A DNA stretch of 61,003 bases from Rhizobium album (GTDB taxonomy: Bacteria > Pseudomonadota > Alphaproteobacteria > Rhizobiales > Rhizobiaceae), in contig NZ_QFBC01000024.1 in the NCBI RefSeq assembly GCF_003122325.1, positions 1-61,003 of the forward strand, in the 5' to 3' direction. Shown piece after piece: positions 52,948 through 61,003 of this stretch (position 1 is the first letter of the stretch; the number at the start of each line of letters is the position of its first letter). The notes below the pieces were generated by a model that was given only the letters and a program-made list of their open reading frames with translations, had not been told where the DNA came from and ran no database searches. The translations under genes and the position numbers were made by a program.

Positions 52948-54300
52948 CTACACAACTTGCGCTGTCGGTCCATCTCGCAAGTCCGCCAACAGGTGTAGCG
53001 CGCGCTCGACACTGGCTCTTTGCGGCGGCGCCATCAAACAAAGCCGCACGCCCCCTGCTTTTTCACCCCCTACGGCGGTTGCATCGGGCGGGGTCACGCG
53101 AACGCCCTTCTCAAGGGCGAGCCGGGCGAACTTCTCAGCCTGGGCAGCTGCCATAGGCAGCCAGATGTGCGGCGCGCCTTGTGGCATCGGGACGTCAGGC
53201 AATTTCAGTATCCTACGGGTCAACTCCACTCGGACTTTTGCTTCGGTGAGAAGAAGGTCTCTGGCTTTTATAAGGACATCAGCCTGCGTGAGCGCGCGGG
53301 CCACCTCGATATCGAAAGGTGAGGCGCCCCAAAGCTCGGCGCGAACGCGTGAGATTACTGTCCCTCGCTGCCCACTTGGCGGGATCAAGACGCCGACACG
53401 CACCAAAGGTGTTAGGGATTTTGACAGCCCATTGACGTAGTAAACCCGCTCCGGAGCGATCTCGGCAAAGGGTCTGATGCTTGCTTGGCCGTAGATGCTG
53501 TAAATGTCGTCTTCAACGATATAGGCATCTGCGCGGCGACACACCTCGACGATCTCCTGCCGCCTTTTCATCCCCATCTCGAAGCCGAACGGGTTCTGAC
53601 AGACAGGGGTTAGGTAAATGGCTTTGCACGCCGTCTCGAGCAGTGCGCTCTTTAGACTGGAAGGGATCATACCCTGCTCATCATGATCAACGGCCTTTAT
53701 CGTCAGGCCGAGATTGGCAGCGGCGGCGATCGCGCCGGAGAATGTCGCGGCCTCGGTGGCAATAGTCTGTGTTCTTCCGACAAGATCGGCGAAAGCAAGG
53801 TGGATCGCGTGCTGCCCGCCGACGGTGATTACGACGTTTCCGGGATCGACCGTTAGCCGTGTCGTCGCCAACCAATCGGCAATAACCACCCGTTGCTCGC
53901 TCCCGCCTCCCGGTTCGGGATAGCCGCCGTTGGGAACGCTTCCAAGTCTAGCCGAGGCGAGCGTTGCCGCCGCCCTAAACTCATCCTCACTGATAACGGG
54001 AAGGGGAACGTTGAAATTAAGGTCTATCTGAGCATTTTCGACGTCGGGAGCGAGACTAACGAAGGTCCCTCGACCCGTTTCGCTACGCACGACGCCACGT
54101 CGCTCCAGCAGGTCAATCGCTTTGGTCACCGTGCCGATGGCAACGTTGGCGCTTGTCGAAATCTGTCGATGTGTCGGCAGCCTCGCGCCGCGGCCCAACT
54201 TGCCGGAAGCGATCAATTTCTCGACCGCATCCGCAAGTCTTTCATGCAATGGGTCCTTGCTTTCGGAAAGGGTCAGCTGAATGGGCTTCGATACGGGCAC
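52948..54300 (-). CDS. MocR-type regulator (GntR HTH fused to a class I aminotransferase-like domain)
   Basis: This 450-aa protein has a GntR winged helix (about residues 18-80: HERLADAVEKLIASGKLGRG, ANVAIGTVTKAIDLLERRGV) and a C-terminal fold-type I aminotransferase domain. The PLP lysine is K294 in YVNGLSKSLTPLVRVG. MocR regulators such as PdxR and GabR use PLP to sense vitamin B6 or amines. The gene leads a set of divergent genes, including a PPOX-type flavoprotein, whose intergenic regions share an ATTGTATC motif. Such regulators usually bind direct repeats near their targets. Confidence 0.93.
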   Translation of the reverse strand: MPVSKPIQLTLSESKDPLHERLADAVEKLIASGKLGRGARLPTHRQISTSANVAIGTVTKAIDLLERRGVVRSETGRGTFVSLAPDVENAQIDLNFNVPLPVISEDEFRAAATLASARLGSVPNGGYPEPGGGSEQRVVIADWLATTRLTVDPGNVVITVGGQHAIHLAFADLVGRTQTIATEAATFSGAIAAAANLGLTIKAVDHDEQGMIPSSLKSALLETACKAIYLTPVCQNPFGFEMGMKRRQEIVEVCRRADAYIVEDDIYSIYGQASIRPFAEIAPERVYYVNGLSKSLTPLVRVGVLIPPSGQRGTVISRVRAELWGASPFDIEVARALTQADVLIKARDLLLTEAKVRVELTRRILKLPDVPMPQGAPHIWLPMAAAQAEKFARLALEKGVRVTPPDATAVGGEKAGGVRLCLMAPPQRASVERALHLLADLRDGPTAQVV

Positions 54301-54326
54301 GGTAATCTCCAGTGATCAATGTCATG

Positions 54327-54334
54327 ATTGTATC
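54327..54334. promoter_or_regulatory. ATTGTATC motif upstream of the mocR gene
   Basis: ATTGTATC at 54327-54334, followed by ACTGG, lies 27 bases before the MocR start. The same octamer or its close variant (ATCGTATC or AATGTATC) recurs at 54902, 56730, 56762, 58839, 58856 and 58870. It may be the regulator's recognition half-site. Confidence 0.5.
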
Positions 54335-54372
54335 ACTGGGACTGATGCTTCGACCAGTAATTTGATCGACGA

Positions 54373-54840
54373 TTAGTATGGTAATCCGTCCTTATGTGTG
54401 AAGCGCCAGGTTCCGCCATCGCGAACCGCTGCCAGGTCATCCAACGGATAACTGGCTTCGTCTCCTTCCGATCGATCGCCGATTTCGAGATAGAGGAATG
54501 GCTTGTCGGATCGGTTTTCGAGATGGTGCGACATGCCATTCGCGGGAAAGCCGGCACACATGCCCGGCTTGAGTGGGACAAGGTCATCTCCCGAAACCAA
54601 AACACCATCGCCAGCGAGCACATATATAAACTCATCCTGTCTGCTATGGCGATGCTGAAGTGCCGAAACCGCTCCTGGCTCAAGCGTTGTTAGATTGACG
54701 CCGAAGTTCGTCAGTCCGAACAGATCGCCAAGTTGCCGTTTGATGCGTCCTCTCATTCGCGCAGCGAATTCGGGCGGATAATTCGACAGCTTGCTTCGGG
54801 GTGCTACATCGGTGGCATTGATCGCTACAGGGTCCTTCAT
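54373..54840 (-). CDS. Cupin-domain protein
   Basis: Start at 54840 (MKDPVAINATDVAPRSKL), after a possible AGTGTGATG context; the longer frame from 54870 is less likely. The 155-aa protein is a single cupin: TLEPGAVSALQHRHSRQDEF (first motif with HxH...E) and LVPLKPGMCAGFPANGMSHH (second motif). These are small metal-binding barrels, often dioxygenases or isomerases. It is divergent from the flavoprotein gene, with a shared intergenic region. Confidence 0.85.
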   Translation of the reverse strand: MKDPVAINATDVAPRSKLSNYPPEFAARMRGRIKRQLGDLFGLTNFGVNLTTLEPGAVSALQHRHSRQDEFIYVLAGDGVLVSGDDLVPLKPGMCAGFPANGMSHHLENRSDKPFLYLEIGDRSEGDEASYPLDDLAAVRDGGTWRFTHKDGLPY

Positions 54841-54901
54841 CACACTCTCCTCAACCGACAAGATGACCAAATTAGTACAATGAGTTTGACATATCCATTG
54901 A

Positions 54902-54909
54902 AATGTATC
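54902..54909. promoter_or_regulatory. AATGTATC motif between the cupin and flavoprotein genes
   Basis: AATGTATC at 54902-54909, in an AT-rich divergent promoter region, is a one-base variant of the ATTGTATC motif seen upstream of mocR. It lies about 50 bases before the flavoprotein start. Confidence 0.4.
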
Positions 54910-54958
54910 AATCGCATCGATGATATATCAATATTGTTTGGCCGTGGAGGCGCAAACT

Positions 54959-55420
54959 ATGGTTCGTCAGACCTTGCAGGAAGAAACCAAAGCTGCCGTA
55001 CTGTGTTGGCTGGCCACGATCTCCGCCAAAGGCACTCCTATCGTGTCTCCGAAAGAGGTGTTCTGCCTACATGCATCGAATCTTCTAACCATCGCCGACA
55101 TCGCCTCGCCCGTCAGCGTTCGCAACGTGCGGGGTAATCCCAATGTCTGTGTTAGCTACGTGGATATTTTTCGCCAGCGGGGTTTCAAGTTCGTCGGCAA
55201 GGCCCGGATCATTTCGCCGGAAGAACGCGATTTCGACACATACGGCGACGCGCTGGTGAACATGGCTTCTGGCGCCTTCACGATCCGCAACGTCATTCTG
55301 GTGAGCATCGAACGGGTATCGCGCATTCGGGCGCCAAGCTACACATTCTATCCTGACCGCAGTGAGGAAATGCTAATGTCGTCCGCATACGAGCAATACG
55401 GGGTAAAGCCGATCCATTGA
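54959..55420 (+). CDS. Pyridoxamine 5'-phosphate oxidase-like FMN-binding protein
   Basis: Start ATG 54959 after GTGGAGGCGCAAACT. The 153-aa protein is a split beta-barrel of the PPOX class: CWLATISAKGTPIVSPKEVF, RNVRGNPNVCVSYVDIFRQR and GFKFVGKARIISPEERDF. It is shorter than PdxH and lacks its C-terminal region, so it is a flavin-reductase-like member of unknown substrate. Control by a PLP-sensing MocR regulator makes a B6-vitamer role attractive but unproven. Confidence 0.85.
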   Translation: MVRQTLQEETKAAVLCWLATISAKGTPIVSPKEVFCLHASNLLTIADIASPVSVRNVRGNPNVCVSYVDIFRQRGFKFVGKARIISPEERDFDTYGDALVNMASGAFTIRNVILVSIERVSRIRAPSYTFYPDRSEEMLMSSAYEQYGVKPIH

Positions 55421-55451
55421 GTGGATTGGCGGGATGCCACCTTTCCTGCAG

Positions 55452-56707
55452 TTAAAGCGATGCGTTTGCCGGGTCATCACGGATGCCAAGATGCAGACTG
55501 GCCGCGATAAAGCTTACCGCCGCAGTCGCTATCCATATCGGGCTGTAGCTGCCAGTCGTCTGGAGCACGACGCTTCCCAGCCACGACCCGGCGAACGATC
55601 CCACCTGATGGCTCAAGAAGCAGATGCCAAACAGCGTTCCCAGATGACTGACGCCGAACATACGTGCCACGAGCCCCGTCGTGAGGGGTACGGTGCCGAG
55701 CCACATCAGTCCCATTGCGGCTGAAAAGGTGATGATGCTGACCTGCGATTTGGGCGCCAGGAAGAAAGCCAGCATCACAGCTCCGCGCAAAGCATAAAGT
55801 GAAGCCAGCACTGTGCGCTGCCGATAGCGTCCGCCCAGCCAACCGCATCCCCAGCATCCGGCCATGTTGAAGAGCCCGATGAGCGCAAGCGCAAGCGCAC
55901 CGGCGCTCGGCACCATGCCGCAAAGATTGAGATAGGTGGGCAAGTGGGTGACGACAAACGCCAACTGGAATCCGCAGGTGAAAAAACCGCAGGTGAGCAT
56001 ACAGAAGCCGCCATGGCCAAGCGCCTGTCTGATTACGGTGCCCGTCGTATTCCCAGTCTCGATCGCGGGTAAACTTCGCCCATCCTGTCTACCCACCAGA
56101 AAATAGCCCAAGGGTGCTACCGAGAGTGCGAGCAAAGCGAGCGTGAAGAACGCGGCAGCCGGCCCCCAGCCAATTAGGGCGTTCTGTGCTACTGGCACCA
56201 ACATCACCTGGCCTATTGATCCACCTGCACTTGCGAGCCCCATCGCTGAACTGCGGTTCTCCGGCAGGGCCAGCTTGCCGATGGCAGTCGTGACGACGCC
56301 AAAACTCGTACAGCTGATGCCGATACCAAAAAAGACGCCAATCCCAAGAATAAGGACTGTAGGGGACGAGGCGATTGCCGCCAGCCCAAGCCCGATAAAC
56401 AAAAATACAGCGCCAATCGCCACAACCAACATGGCGCCGTATCGATCAGCTGCCGCGCCGGCGAAAGGTTGGGCAATCCCCATACGAGATTGTGGATGGC
56501 GATCGCTAAAGCAATGGCCGTGATCGGGATGTCGGTGCTGATGGACAGCGGCTCGAAGAACAGACCAAAGGTCTGCCGGGCGCCCATGCCGGCGCTCCCA
56601 ATGAGGCTAGCGGCGGCGAGTGTTAAGATGCTCAGCGGCAAAAGCGGGCCTGGCTTGCTTATTCGGAGGCCAGCGATACGCATATCTGCCTTGTGCCGCA
56701 TCGTCAC
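55452..56707 (-). pseudogene. MFS transporter, single frameshift
   Basis: The first frame (from 56707) encodes MRHKADMRIAGLRISKPGPL, two helices, and ALAIAIHNLVWGLP, then loses register near 56480. The second frame continues GIAQPFAGAAADRYGAMLVV and runs intact to 55452 (about 343 aa, ten more helices). Joining NLVWG with GIAQPFAGAAADRYG restores the MFS motif A region, so a one-base indel is the only defect. The total of about 418 aa is normal. It might be a sequencing error or a recent loss. Confidence 0.85.
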
Positions 56708-56729
56708 GCCTCCTTGACTCGCTTCTATA

Positions 56730-56769
56730 GATACGATTGATATAATAAATTTAGATCGAAAGATACAAT
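56730..56769. promoter_or_regulatory. Two GATACRAT motifs between the MFS and LysE genes
   Basis: GATACGAT (56730-56737) and GATACAAT (56762-56769) lie in the 66-base divergent region, 32 bases apart (about three helical turns), in the same orientation. Their complements are ATCGTATC and ATTGTATC, as at the mocR promoter. The second overlaps the approach to the LysE start. Confidence 0.55.
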
Positions 56770-56773
56770 ATTG

Positions 56774-57370
56774 ATGACCGATAGCTACATGGCGTTCCTC
56801 ATTTTTGTTGCCGTCGCCACCTTCAGTCCAGGTGGCGCGACGACGCTCGCAACCGCTTCGGGCATGCTATATGGCTTCAGGCGATCCGTTCCCTTTATTG
56901 TGGGTATCGGCGTTGGCCTGGGATTGATGGCAGTCGCGTCAGCGCTGGGCTTGGCTGCGCTGCTATTGGCGCTTCCGGCTGTCGAGTTTGCCGTCAGTGT
57001 GACGGGAAGCATCTATTTGCTGTACCTAGCCTGGAAAATCGCGACGAATGGCTCGCCGTCACGGCGGCCCGATGCTTCTGCGCCGGTCAGCCTTTGGGGC
57101 GCTATCGGACTAACATGGTACAATCCTAAGGCGTGGGCCATCACAATGGGAGCATCGTCTTCATTCGCCGATCTTGTGAGGTGGCCGCCGGGGCAGGTCG
57201 CGCTTATAGGTGCCACCTTCATGGTTTTTGCAACTGCATCCATGGCGTTGTGGTGCACGACTGGTCACGCCCTTGCTCAACTGCTCAAATCCGATTGGCA
57301 ATGGCAGGTGCTAAACTTGACCATGGCGCTTCTTCTCGCCGCTTCCATCATTCCCCTGTGGCTGGAGTAG
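56774..57370 (+). CDS. LysE/RhtB-family amino acid exporter
   Basis: Start ATG 56774 (a TTG at 56771 precedes it). The 198-aa protein has six hydrophobic segments and the LysE/RhtB marks FSPGGATTLATASGMLYGFR, GIGVGLGLMAVASALGL, YLLYLAWKIATNG and TWYNPKAWAITMGASSS. These proteins export amino acids or amine-like metabolites. Located in a MocR-controlled cluster, it may export an amine or amino acid substrate. Confidence 0.9.
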   Translation: MTDSYMAFLIFVAVATFSPGGATTLATASGMLYGFRRSVPFIVGIGVGLGLMAVASALGLAALLLALPAVEFAVSVTGSIYLLYLAWKIATNGSPSRRPDASAPVSLWGAIGLTWYNPKAWAITMGASSSFADLVRWPPGQVALIGATFMVFATASMALWCTTGHALAQLLKSDWQWQVLNLTMALLLAASIIPLWLE

Positions 57371-57461
57371 CTCGATATCAAGTCGCCCCATCCGGTCGGT
57401 CAGGGCCGGCGACGGGTGCGTGTCAGCGCAAGTCTAAAATCGTTTCAAGAGGTCGGGCAGC

Positions 57462-58202
57462 TTATCGGCCGCCCGACATATCTACGAAGGTACCTGTCAC
57501 ATAGGATGACGCATCACTAATTAGCCAGGTGATCGCTTCGGCGACTTCGTCCGGTTGTCCTGGCCGCCCCATAGGCGTAGTCGCGCCCAGGACTCCAGCT
57601 CGGTCTGGACGGCCGCCACTTGCATGGATATCGGTTTCGATGAAGGCGGGCCGGACCGCATTTACCCGAATGCCTTTTGGTCCCAGTTCACGGGAGAGGC
57701 CGATGGTTAGCGTGTCGGCTGCTCCCTTACAGGCGGCGTAGTCTACGTATTCGCCCGCCGAGCCGAGCCGCGAGGCAGCGGACGACACAATGACGATCGA
57801 GCCGGGTTTACCGGTCTGCGAAAGCGCTCTTGCAGCCCCACGCGCCGTCAACAGCGTTCCCATGACATTGACGTCGACCATTCGGCGGAGACGTTCGATC
57901 GACATCTCTGCGAGGGTGGTGGCTGGCGCGACGATGCCGGCATTGATGACAACTCCGTCCAGAGGCCCAAGATCATCAATCGTTTGAAGAAACATGCGCT
58001 CGACATCGATTTCAGAAGCGACGTCGGCCTGTACCGCGATGGCGCGAGCGCCAGCATTAACCACCTTCGCAACAACCGCTCCCGCGGCGCCGGCGTCATT
58101 CACGTAATTTACGGCGACATTCCAACCCATAGCTCCGGCCTTGAGGGCGGTCGCGCGACCTATACCCCGGCTGGCTCCGGTTATTAGAATTGTGTTCGAC
58201 AT
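57462..58202 (-). CDS. SDR family oxidoreductase
   Basis: This 246-aa classical SDR has ILITGASRGIGRATALKAGA, INAGIVAPATTLAEMSI, IVIVSSAASRLGSAGEYVDY with the active site YAACKGAADTLTI, and VNAVRPAFIETDIHASGG. NADP preference is suggested by the basic residue after TGAS. The C-terminus WLISDASSYVTGTFVDMSGG is typical. Substrate unknown. It is in the minus direction with the VOC gene upstream. Confidence 0.92.
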   Translation of the reverse strand: MSNTILITGASRGIGRATALKAGAMGWNVAVNYVNDAGAAGAVVAKVVNAGARAIAVQADVASEIDVERMFLQTIDDLGPLDGVVINAGIVAPATTLAEMSIERLRRMVDVNVMGTLLTARGAARALSQTGKPGSIVIVSSAASRLGSAGEYVDYAACKGAADTLTIGLSRELGPKGIRVNAVRPAFIETDIHASGGRPDRAGVLGATTPMGRPGQPDEVAEAITWLISDASSYVTGTFVDMSGGR

Positions 58203-58352
58203 TGTTATCTGCCTCCTTCAATTTGGGATGAAACTTGGAGATTGCCTAGCGCAGGTGGGTCCGGCCTTTTGCTATCGAAAATGCCCGCCTGAGCACTGCC
58301 TGCAGCTTTGCGCGTTAATGGCGTCTAGACGGTCCCCAATCTCGATAGTCCA

Positions 58353-58775
58353 TCATGATGGGGGTTTTTCCAGCGAGACGACATGCCAGAGAACTCCTGT
58401 CGGATCCCAGAAGTAGGCGACTTCTCCGCCCCATGCCTCCCAAGCCGGAGGTTTTGGAGGTTTGACGCCGTAGAGCTTATCAAGTTCGAGGGAGGCGAGA
58501 TGGTTCCACCAGACCGAGAGGTTGGGAACCACGATCTGAAGCATTAGATTTTGCGCTAATCCGGGCTCGTAATAGTCCTATAGGAGGAACGAAATGCTGG
58601 TTTCGCCGTCACCCAGATGTGCAAGAGCAATCCGCTCGCTTTTCCGACTAACCTGAAAGCCGATGGCGCTGTAGAATCGCTGGCTCAGTTCAAAATCTTT
58701 TGACGGTATGAAGGGCCGTAAAATTCCGGATGTACGCAAGCTGGGAGCGGCTGTTCGGTGCGACTGATCATTCAT
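58353..58775 (-). pseudogene. VOC/glyoxalase-like protein with one in-frame stop
   Basis: The frame starts at 58775 (MNDQSHRTAAPSLRTSGILR), contains the VOC motif PFIPSKDFELSQRFYSAIGF, then a TAG at about 58578-58580 where DYYEPGLAQNLMLQ would be preceded by Gln (CAG). It continues in the same frame through VAYFWDPTGVLWHVVSLEKP to 58353. Total length without the stop is about 140 aa, normal for a small VOC protein. A single CAG-to-TAG change is the only defect. Confidence 0.85.
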
Positions 58776-58838
58776 GGCTGTCCTCCTTCACAACAGGCGG
58801 CTAGGTAGCGCCCGCCCACAGCCAATGGGCCGGAGATA

Positions 58839-58877
58839 GATACGATATTCGCCATATTGTATCAAGTATATCGTATC
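58839..58877. promoter_or_regulatory. Three GATACRAT/ATYGTATC motifs upstream of the VOC gene
   Basis: GATACGAT (58839-58846), ATTGTATC (58856-58863) and ATCGTATC (58870-58877) form an inverted pair plus a direct pair within 39 bases. This is the densest cluster of the motif in the island. It probably marks a promoter controlled by the MocR regulator. Confidence 0.6.
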
Positions 58878-58958
58878 AACTAGAGGAAATGTGTAGTGGC
58901 GAACCTTAGTAGACGCCAACTTAAAATGGCAGCCGTTTGGTCAATTGGCCTAACACTT

Positions 58959-59103
58959 GATAAACAATACGGATCATAATTCCGGGCCCGTCTATCAGCA
59001 TGAATTAAAATTTGGCTAGGAATCTTGCTGGCGGTCGCGTCACTCCCATATAGGCAACGCGGCCGGCGAGTCCGCGTAAGCGGGCGAAGTGACTTTTGGT
59101 CGG
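58959..59103. repeat. Direct repeat, right copy (145 bp)
   Basis: Second copy of the sequence at 48032-48179, same orientation. Differences are three substitutions near the left end and gaps of one and two bases. The flanks are unrelated to those of the left copy. The two copies bracket about 10.8 kb of toxin-antitoxin and accessory genes. Confidence 0.85.
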
Positions 59104-59328
59104 GTCACGCCCCGCGCCGGTCGCACTCTCAATTATTGCGAAGTGGTCAGCCATTCAATTGTTTCGCCAGGTGACACATTAGAGCTGAAGCTGTCTTGTT
59201 AATTGTTGTGGCCTGCATGGAAGGCTAAGAAGCAGCTGATGCTTGCCGCGAATCGGTCCCCGGATTTTAACGACGTTGGTTCCGAGTGTCCCACGGTCTC
59301 GGATTGATCGCAGATAGTGGAAGGTTGT
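59104..59328. other. Non-coding stretch after the right repeat
   Basis: About 225 bases, AT-richer than average, without a coding frame or a recognisable RNA. It contains the upstream region of the small ORF at 59329. Confidence 0.35.
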
Positions 59329-59613
59329 ATGTCCGGTTCAATTGATGAGGGGCGAAAGCTTCGAACGCAGGCAATGATCATCTGTAAACAGGTGAATTAT
59401 CTCAGCACCTGCTCCATCCACGGCACCTATTGGGTCAAGAACGAAGCCGCACAAACTGACGCATTGCGCCTGGCGAACTGGATGGTGAGCCATGGAAGGA
59501 CGGTCTGCGACCGGGAACAGCTCATCGATTCGATTTTGCTGTTGGGCCGCAACGCCGGGTTGGACTGCGAGATGTGCTCAAGGCAGTCCGAAGGTCTCCA
59601 GGATTTTTCATGA
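59329..59613 (+). CDS. Small hypothetical protein, 94 aa
   Basis: Start ATG 59329, preceded by GGAAGG at a suitable distance. The product begins MSGSIDEGRKLRTQAMIICK and contains CSIHGTYWVKNEAAQ and NAGLDCEMCSRQSEG. Four cysteines lie in C-x-x-x-x-C and C-x-x-C-like spacing. No domain is recognised. Downstream is a non-coding gap before the treZ fragment. Confidence 0.45.
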   Translation: MSGSIDEGRKLRTQAMIICKQVNYLSTCSIHGTYWVKNEAAQTDALRLANWMVSHGRTVCDREQLIDSILLLGRNAGLDCEMCSRQSEGLQDFS

Positions 59614-59736
59614 GGACGCAGGCGACCCGCGCAGAACGGCTCATTTGCCCTAACCCCGTGGTTTTGAGGAGCCGCGCGGACACTCAATAAGGCTGGGGAG
59701 AAGTTTAAGGCAGCCGGCTCCCAACTCGAGCACCGA

Positions 59737-60905
59737 TCAAGTCTTTAAGGCAAACACCTTCACCTCAAACGAGCCCAGGTCGAGACTTCGTGGGTCGCTG
59801 TCACTTGTGAAGACCAGGTCACCGCAGGGTTCAAACGAGCACGGGATAGCCGAGAGGTTTGCCCGCAATTGTAATGTTGTCTGGCCAAGTTGCCAGTCAA
59901 CGAAGACCGTTTCCGCGGGGGAGGGGACAATCGTACCCGCGTATCCCCCCGCCTCGGCCAAAAGCGGAACTATTTTCGTCTGCCTTACGGCCAGGATCTC
60001 TCGGATCCAGTTACTCCAAGACGCTCCCTCCGACGCTTCCGCGTGATCCCACCGTAGTTTTGACGTTTGGAAAGTCGACAGCGTGTTGGGGTCGGGAATG
60101 TCCTCTTCGGCTAAACCGGCAGGATACCCACCAAAGTTCTCGGCTTCCTGGGACCGGTTTGCGCGAATGATCTCAGCCAGTTCTCCCTCATAGTCGCTGA
60201 AATAGTGGAAGCTGTTTATCTCCTTGTAATCGTCACCCATGAACAGGAGAGGGATTTGTGGCGACATTAGCAGGATGCACACAAGTGCCCTGTACAGCCG
60301 GTCATCTATCCGGGAAGCCAACCGGTCGCCCAGCGCGCGGTTGCCCACCTGGTCGTGGTTTTGCAGAAAATGGATGAACGCAGTGGGTGGCAGCGACGCC
60401 GGAGCAGGCAGGTCCTTATCTACGGTCGGCTGACCCATACTTAAGTAGCCCTCGGCCAGCACCAGACGTAGCTTTTCCCATGGATTACGCTTGAATTCTT
60501 TAAAATGCCCGATGGTTTCGCCAGTGGCTATCCGGTGCACGATATGGTGAAAGGCGTCGTTCCAATCCGCAATGAAGAGCCCTTTTGCCCACAGATCCGT
60601 GCCGTTGGGCGGGTTCTCTGTCATCAGATGGACATGCCGGTCCGGGAAAGCGGTATATACCGTCTCAGAAATCTCGTGAAGAAGATGCACATCACTGTCA
60701 TCTTTGATGTAGTCAATGGCATTAAACCTTAAGCCGTCGAGGCGGAATTCGCGAAGCCAATACAGAACATTATCAATGAAATAGCGACGCACCGCGTCGT
60801 TGCCATAGTTGATGGCAGGGCCCCAGGGCGTGTCCTGCTCGTCGTGAAAGAAGCCAGGCGCGAAGCGGGGAAGATAATTCCCTTCGATCGTGTCCCAGGA
60901 GATGG
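59737..60905 (-). pseudogene. Malto-oligosyltrehalose trehalohydrolase (TreZ-like), C-terminal part
   Basis: The minus strand from about 60905 reads EGNYLPRFAPGFFHDEQDTP, WGPAINYGNDAVRRYFIDNV, EFRLDGLRFNAIDYIKDDS (the catalytic Asp region of GH13 enzymes, here DGLRFNA), TENPPNGTDLWAKG and FIHFLQNHDQVGNRALGDRL. TreZ releases trehalose from maltooligosyl trehalose. Upstream of EGNYLP the frame changes to unrelated sequence (SYTISWDTI), with a start possible at 60987, and a stop precedes that. The N-terminal CBM48 and first half of the barrel are therefore missing. The Asp-to-Asn at RLDAxH (here RFNAID) is also unusual and would remove the nucleophile. Confidence 0.8.
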
Positions 60906-61003
60906 TGTAGCTTCGGCGATCGCCGTGCCTTCCGGACAGAGCCGGGAATTGATCAGCTTGCTGCTGGCAGGCTGATGAGCGGATCATCGCTCATCGCGGC
61001 GAT

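Noticed and set aside
1..61003. CRISPR arrays, riboswitches and rRNA
   Set aside because: No regularly spaced short repeats, no cas genes, and no recognisable conserved riboswitch or rRNA sequence were seen on either strand.

Overview
The window looks like a stretch of an alphaproteobacterial accessory replicon, most likely from the Rhizobiaceae. The supports are a high-GC coding style, ATGA-coupled operons, rhizobial gene families, a TraG/VirD4-type conjugation remnant, and fragments of IS1182, IS701 and IS6 elements. No rRNA, complete tRNA, CRISPR array or replication origin was seen.

Layout. (1) 1-13.1 kb is a gene graveyard. Pieces of unrelated genes (LuxR/MalT-type regulator, acetolactate synthase, MFS transporter, PcaF-type thiolase, IS1182 transposase, TraG, sugar ABC permeases, Tm-1-like/PEP-hydrolase-like protein, SRPBCC protein) are joined at abrupt breakpoints, several in opposite orientation and most with frameshifts. 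Inside it sits an apparently intact block (4.7-8.4 kb) of two oligopeptide-type ABC ATPases, a GntR/FCD regulator and pyrroline-5-carboxylate reductase, behind a truncated M24-fold hydrolase. (2) 13.2-21.8 kb holds a LysR regulator divergent from one tightly coupled operon: a FecBCD-type importer, an uncharacterised 171-aa protein and the C-P lyase core phnGHIJKL. phnM, phnCDE and phnN are absent from the window. (3) 21.8-24.8 kb is decayed: a LysR remnant, a frameshifted SDR, small ORFs and an IS701-type remnant. (4) 24.8-38.3 kb (minus strand) is a complete aliphatic-amide system: AmiC sensor, AmiR ANTAR antiterminator, a urea/amide ABC importer (urtABCDE-like), amidase AmiE, an NCS1 permease, a MetX-like alpha/beta hydrolase and a CbbQ/CbbO-type MoxR-VWA pair. 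Leader terminators preceded by hexaloop hairpins are visible. (5) 38.9-46.9 kb (plus strand) is a peptide-type ABC importer with an M20 amidohydrolase, an SDR and an XRE-cupin regulator. (6) 47.0-47.8 kb is an IS6-family transposase. (7) 48.0-59.1 kb is an island bracketed by two direct repeats of about 145 bp. It carries a zeta-toxin fragment, a SLOG-like fragment, an XRE-ImmA/IrrE protein with a partner, an AbiEi/AbiEii pair, and a MocR-controlled cluster (cupin, PPOX-type flavoprotein, MFS, LysE, SDR, VOC) sharing a GATACAAT-type motif in its intergenic regions. (8) 59.3-61 kb has a small ORF and the 3' part of a treZ-like gene.

How the parts work together. The amide region reads as sense (AmiC), antiterminate (AmiR on leader hairpins), import (Urt-like), hydrolyse (AmiE), with the MoxR/VWA pair probably activating or assembling an enzyme. 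The phn region would import a ligand through a siderophore/vitamin-type ABC system and pass it to C-P lyase. The two most novel signals are this transporter/C-P-lyase fusion operon without PhnM, and the repeated ANTAR-type attenuators.
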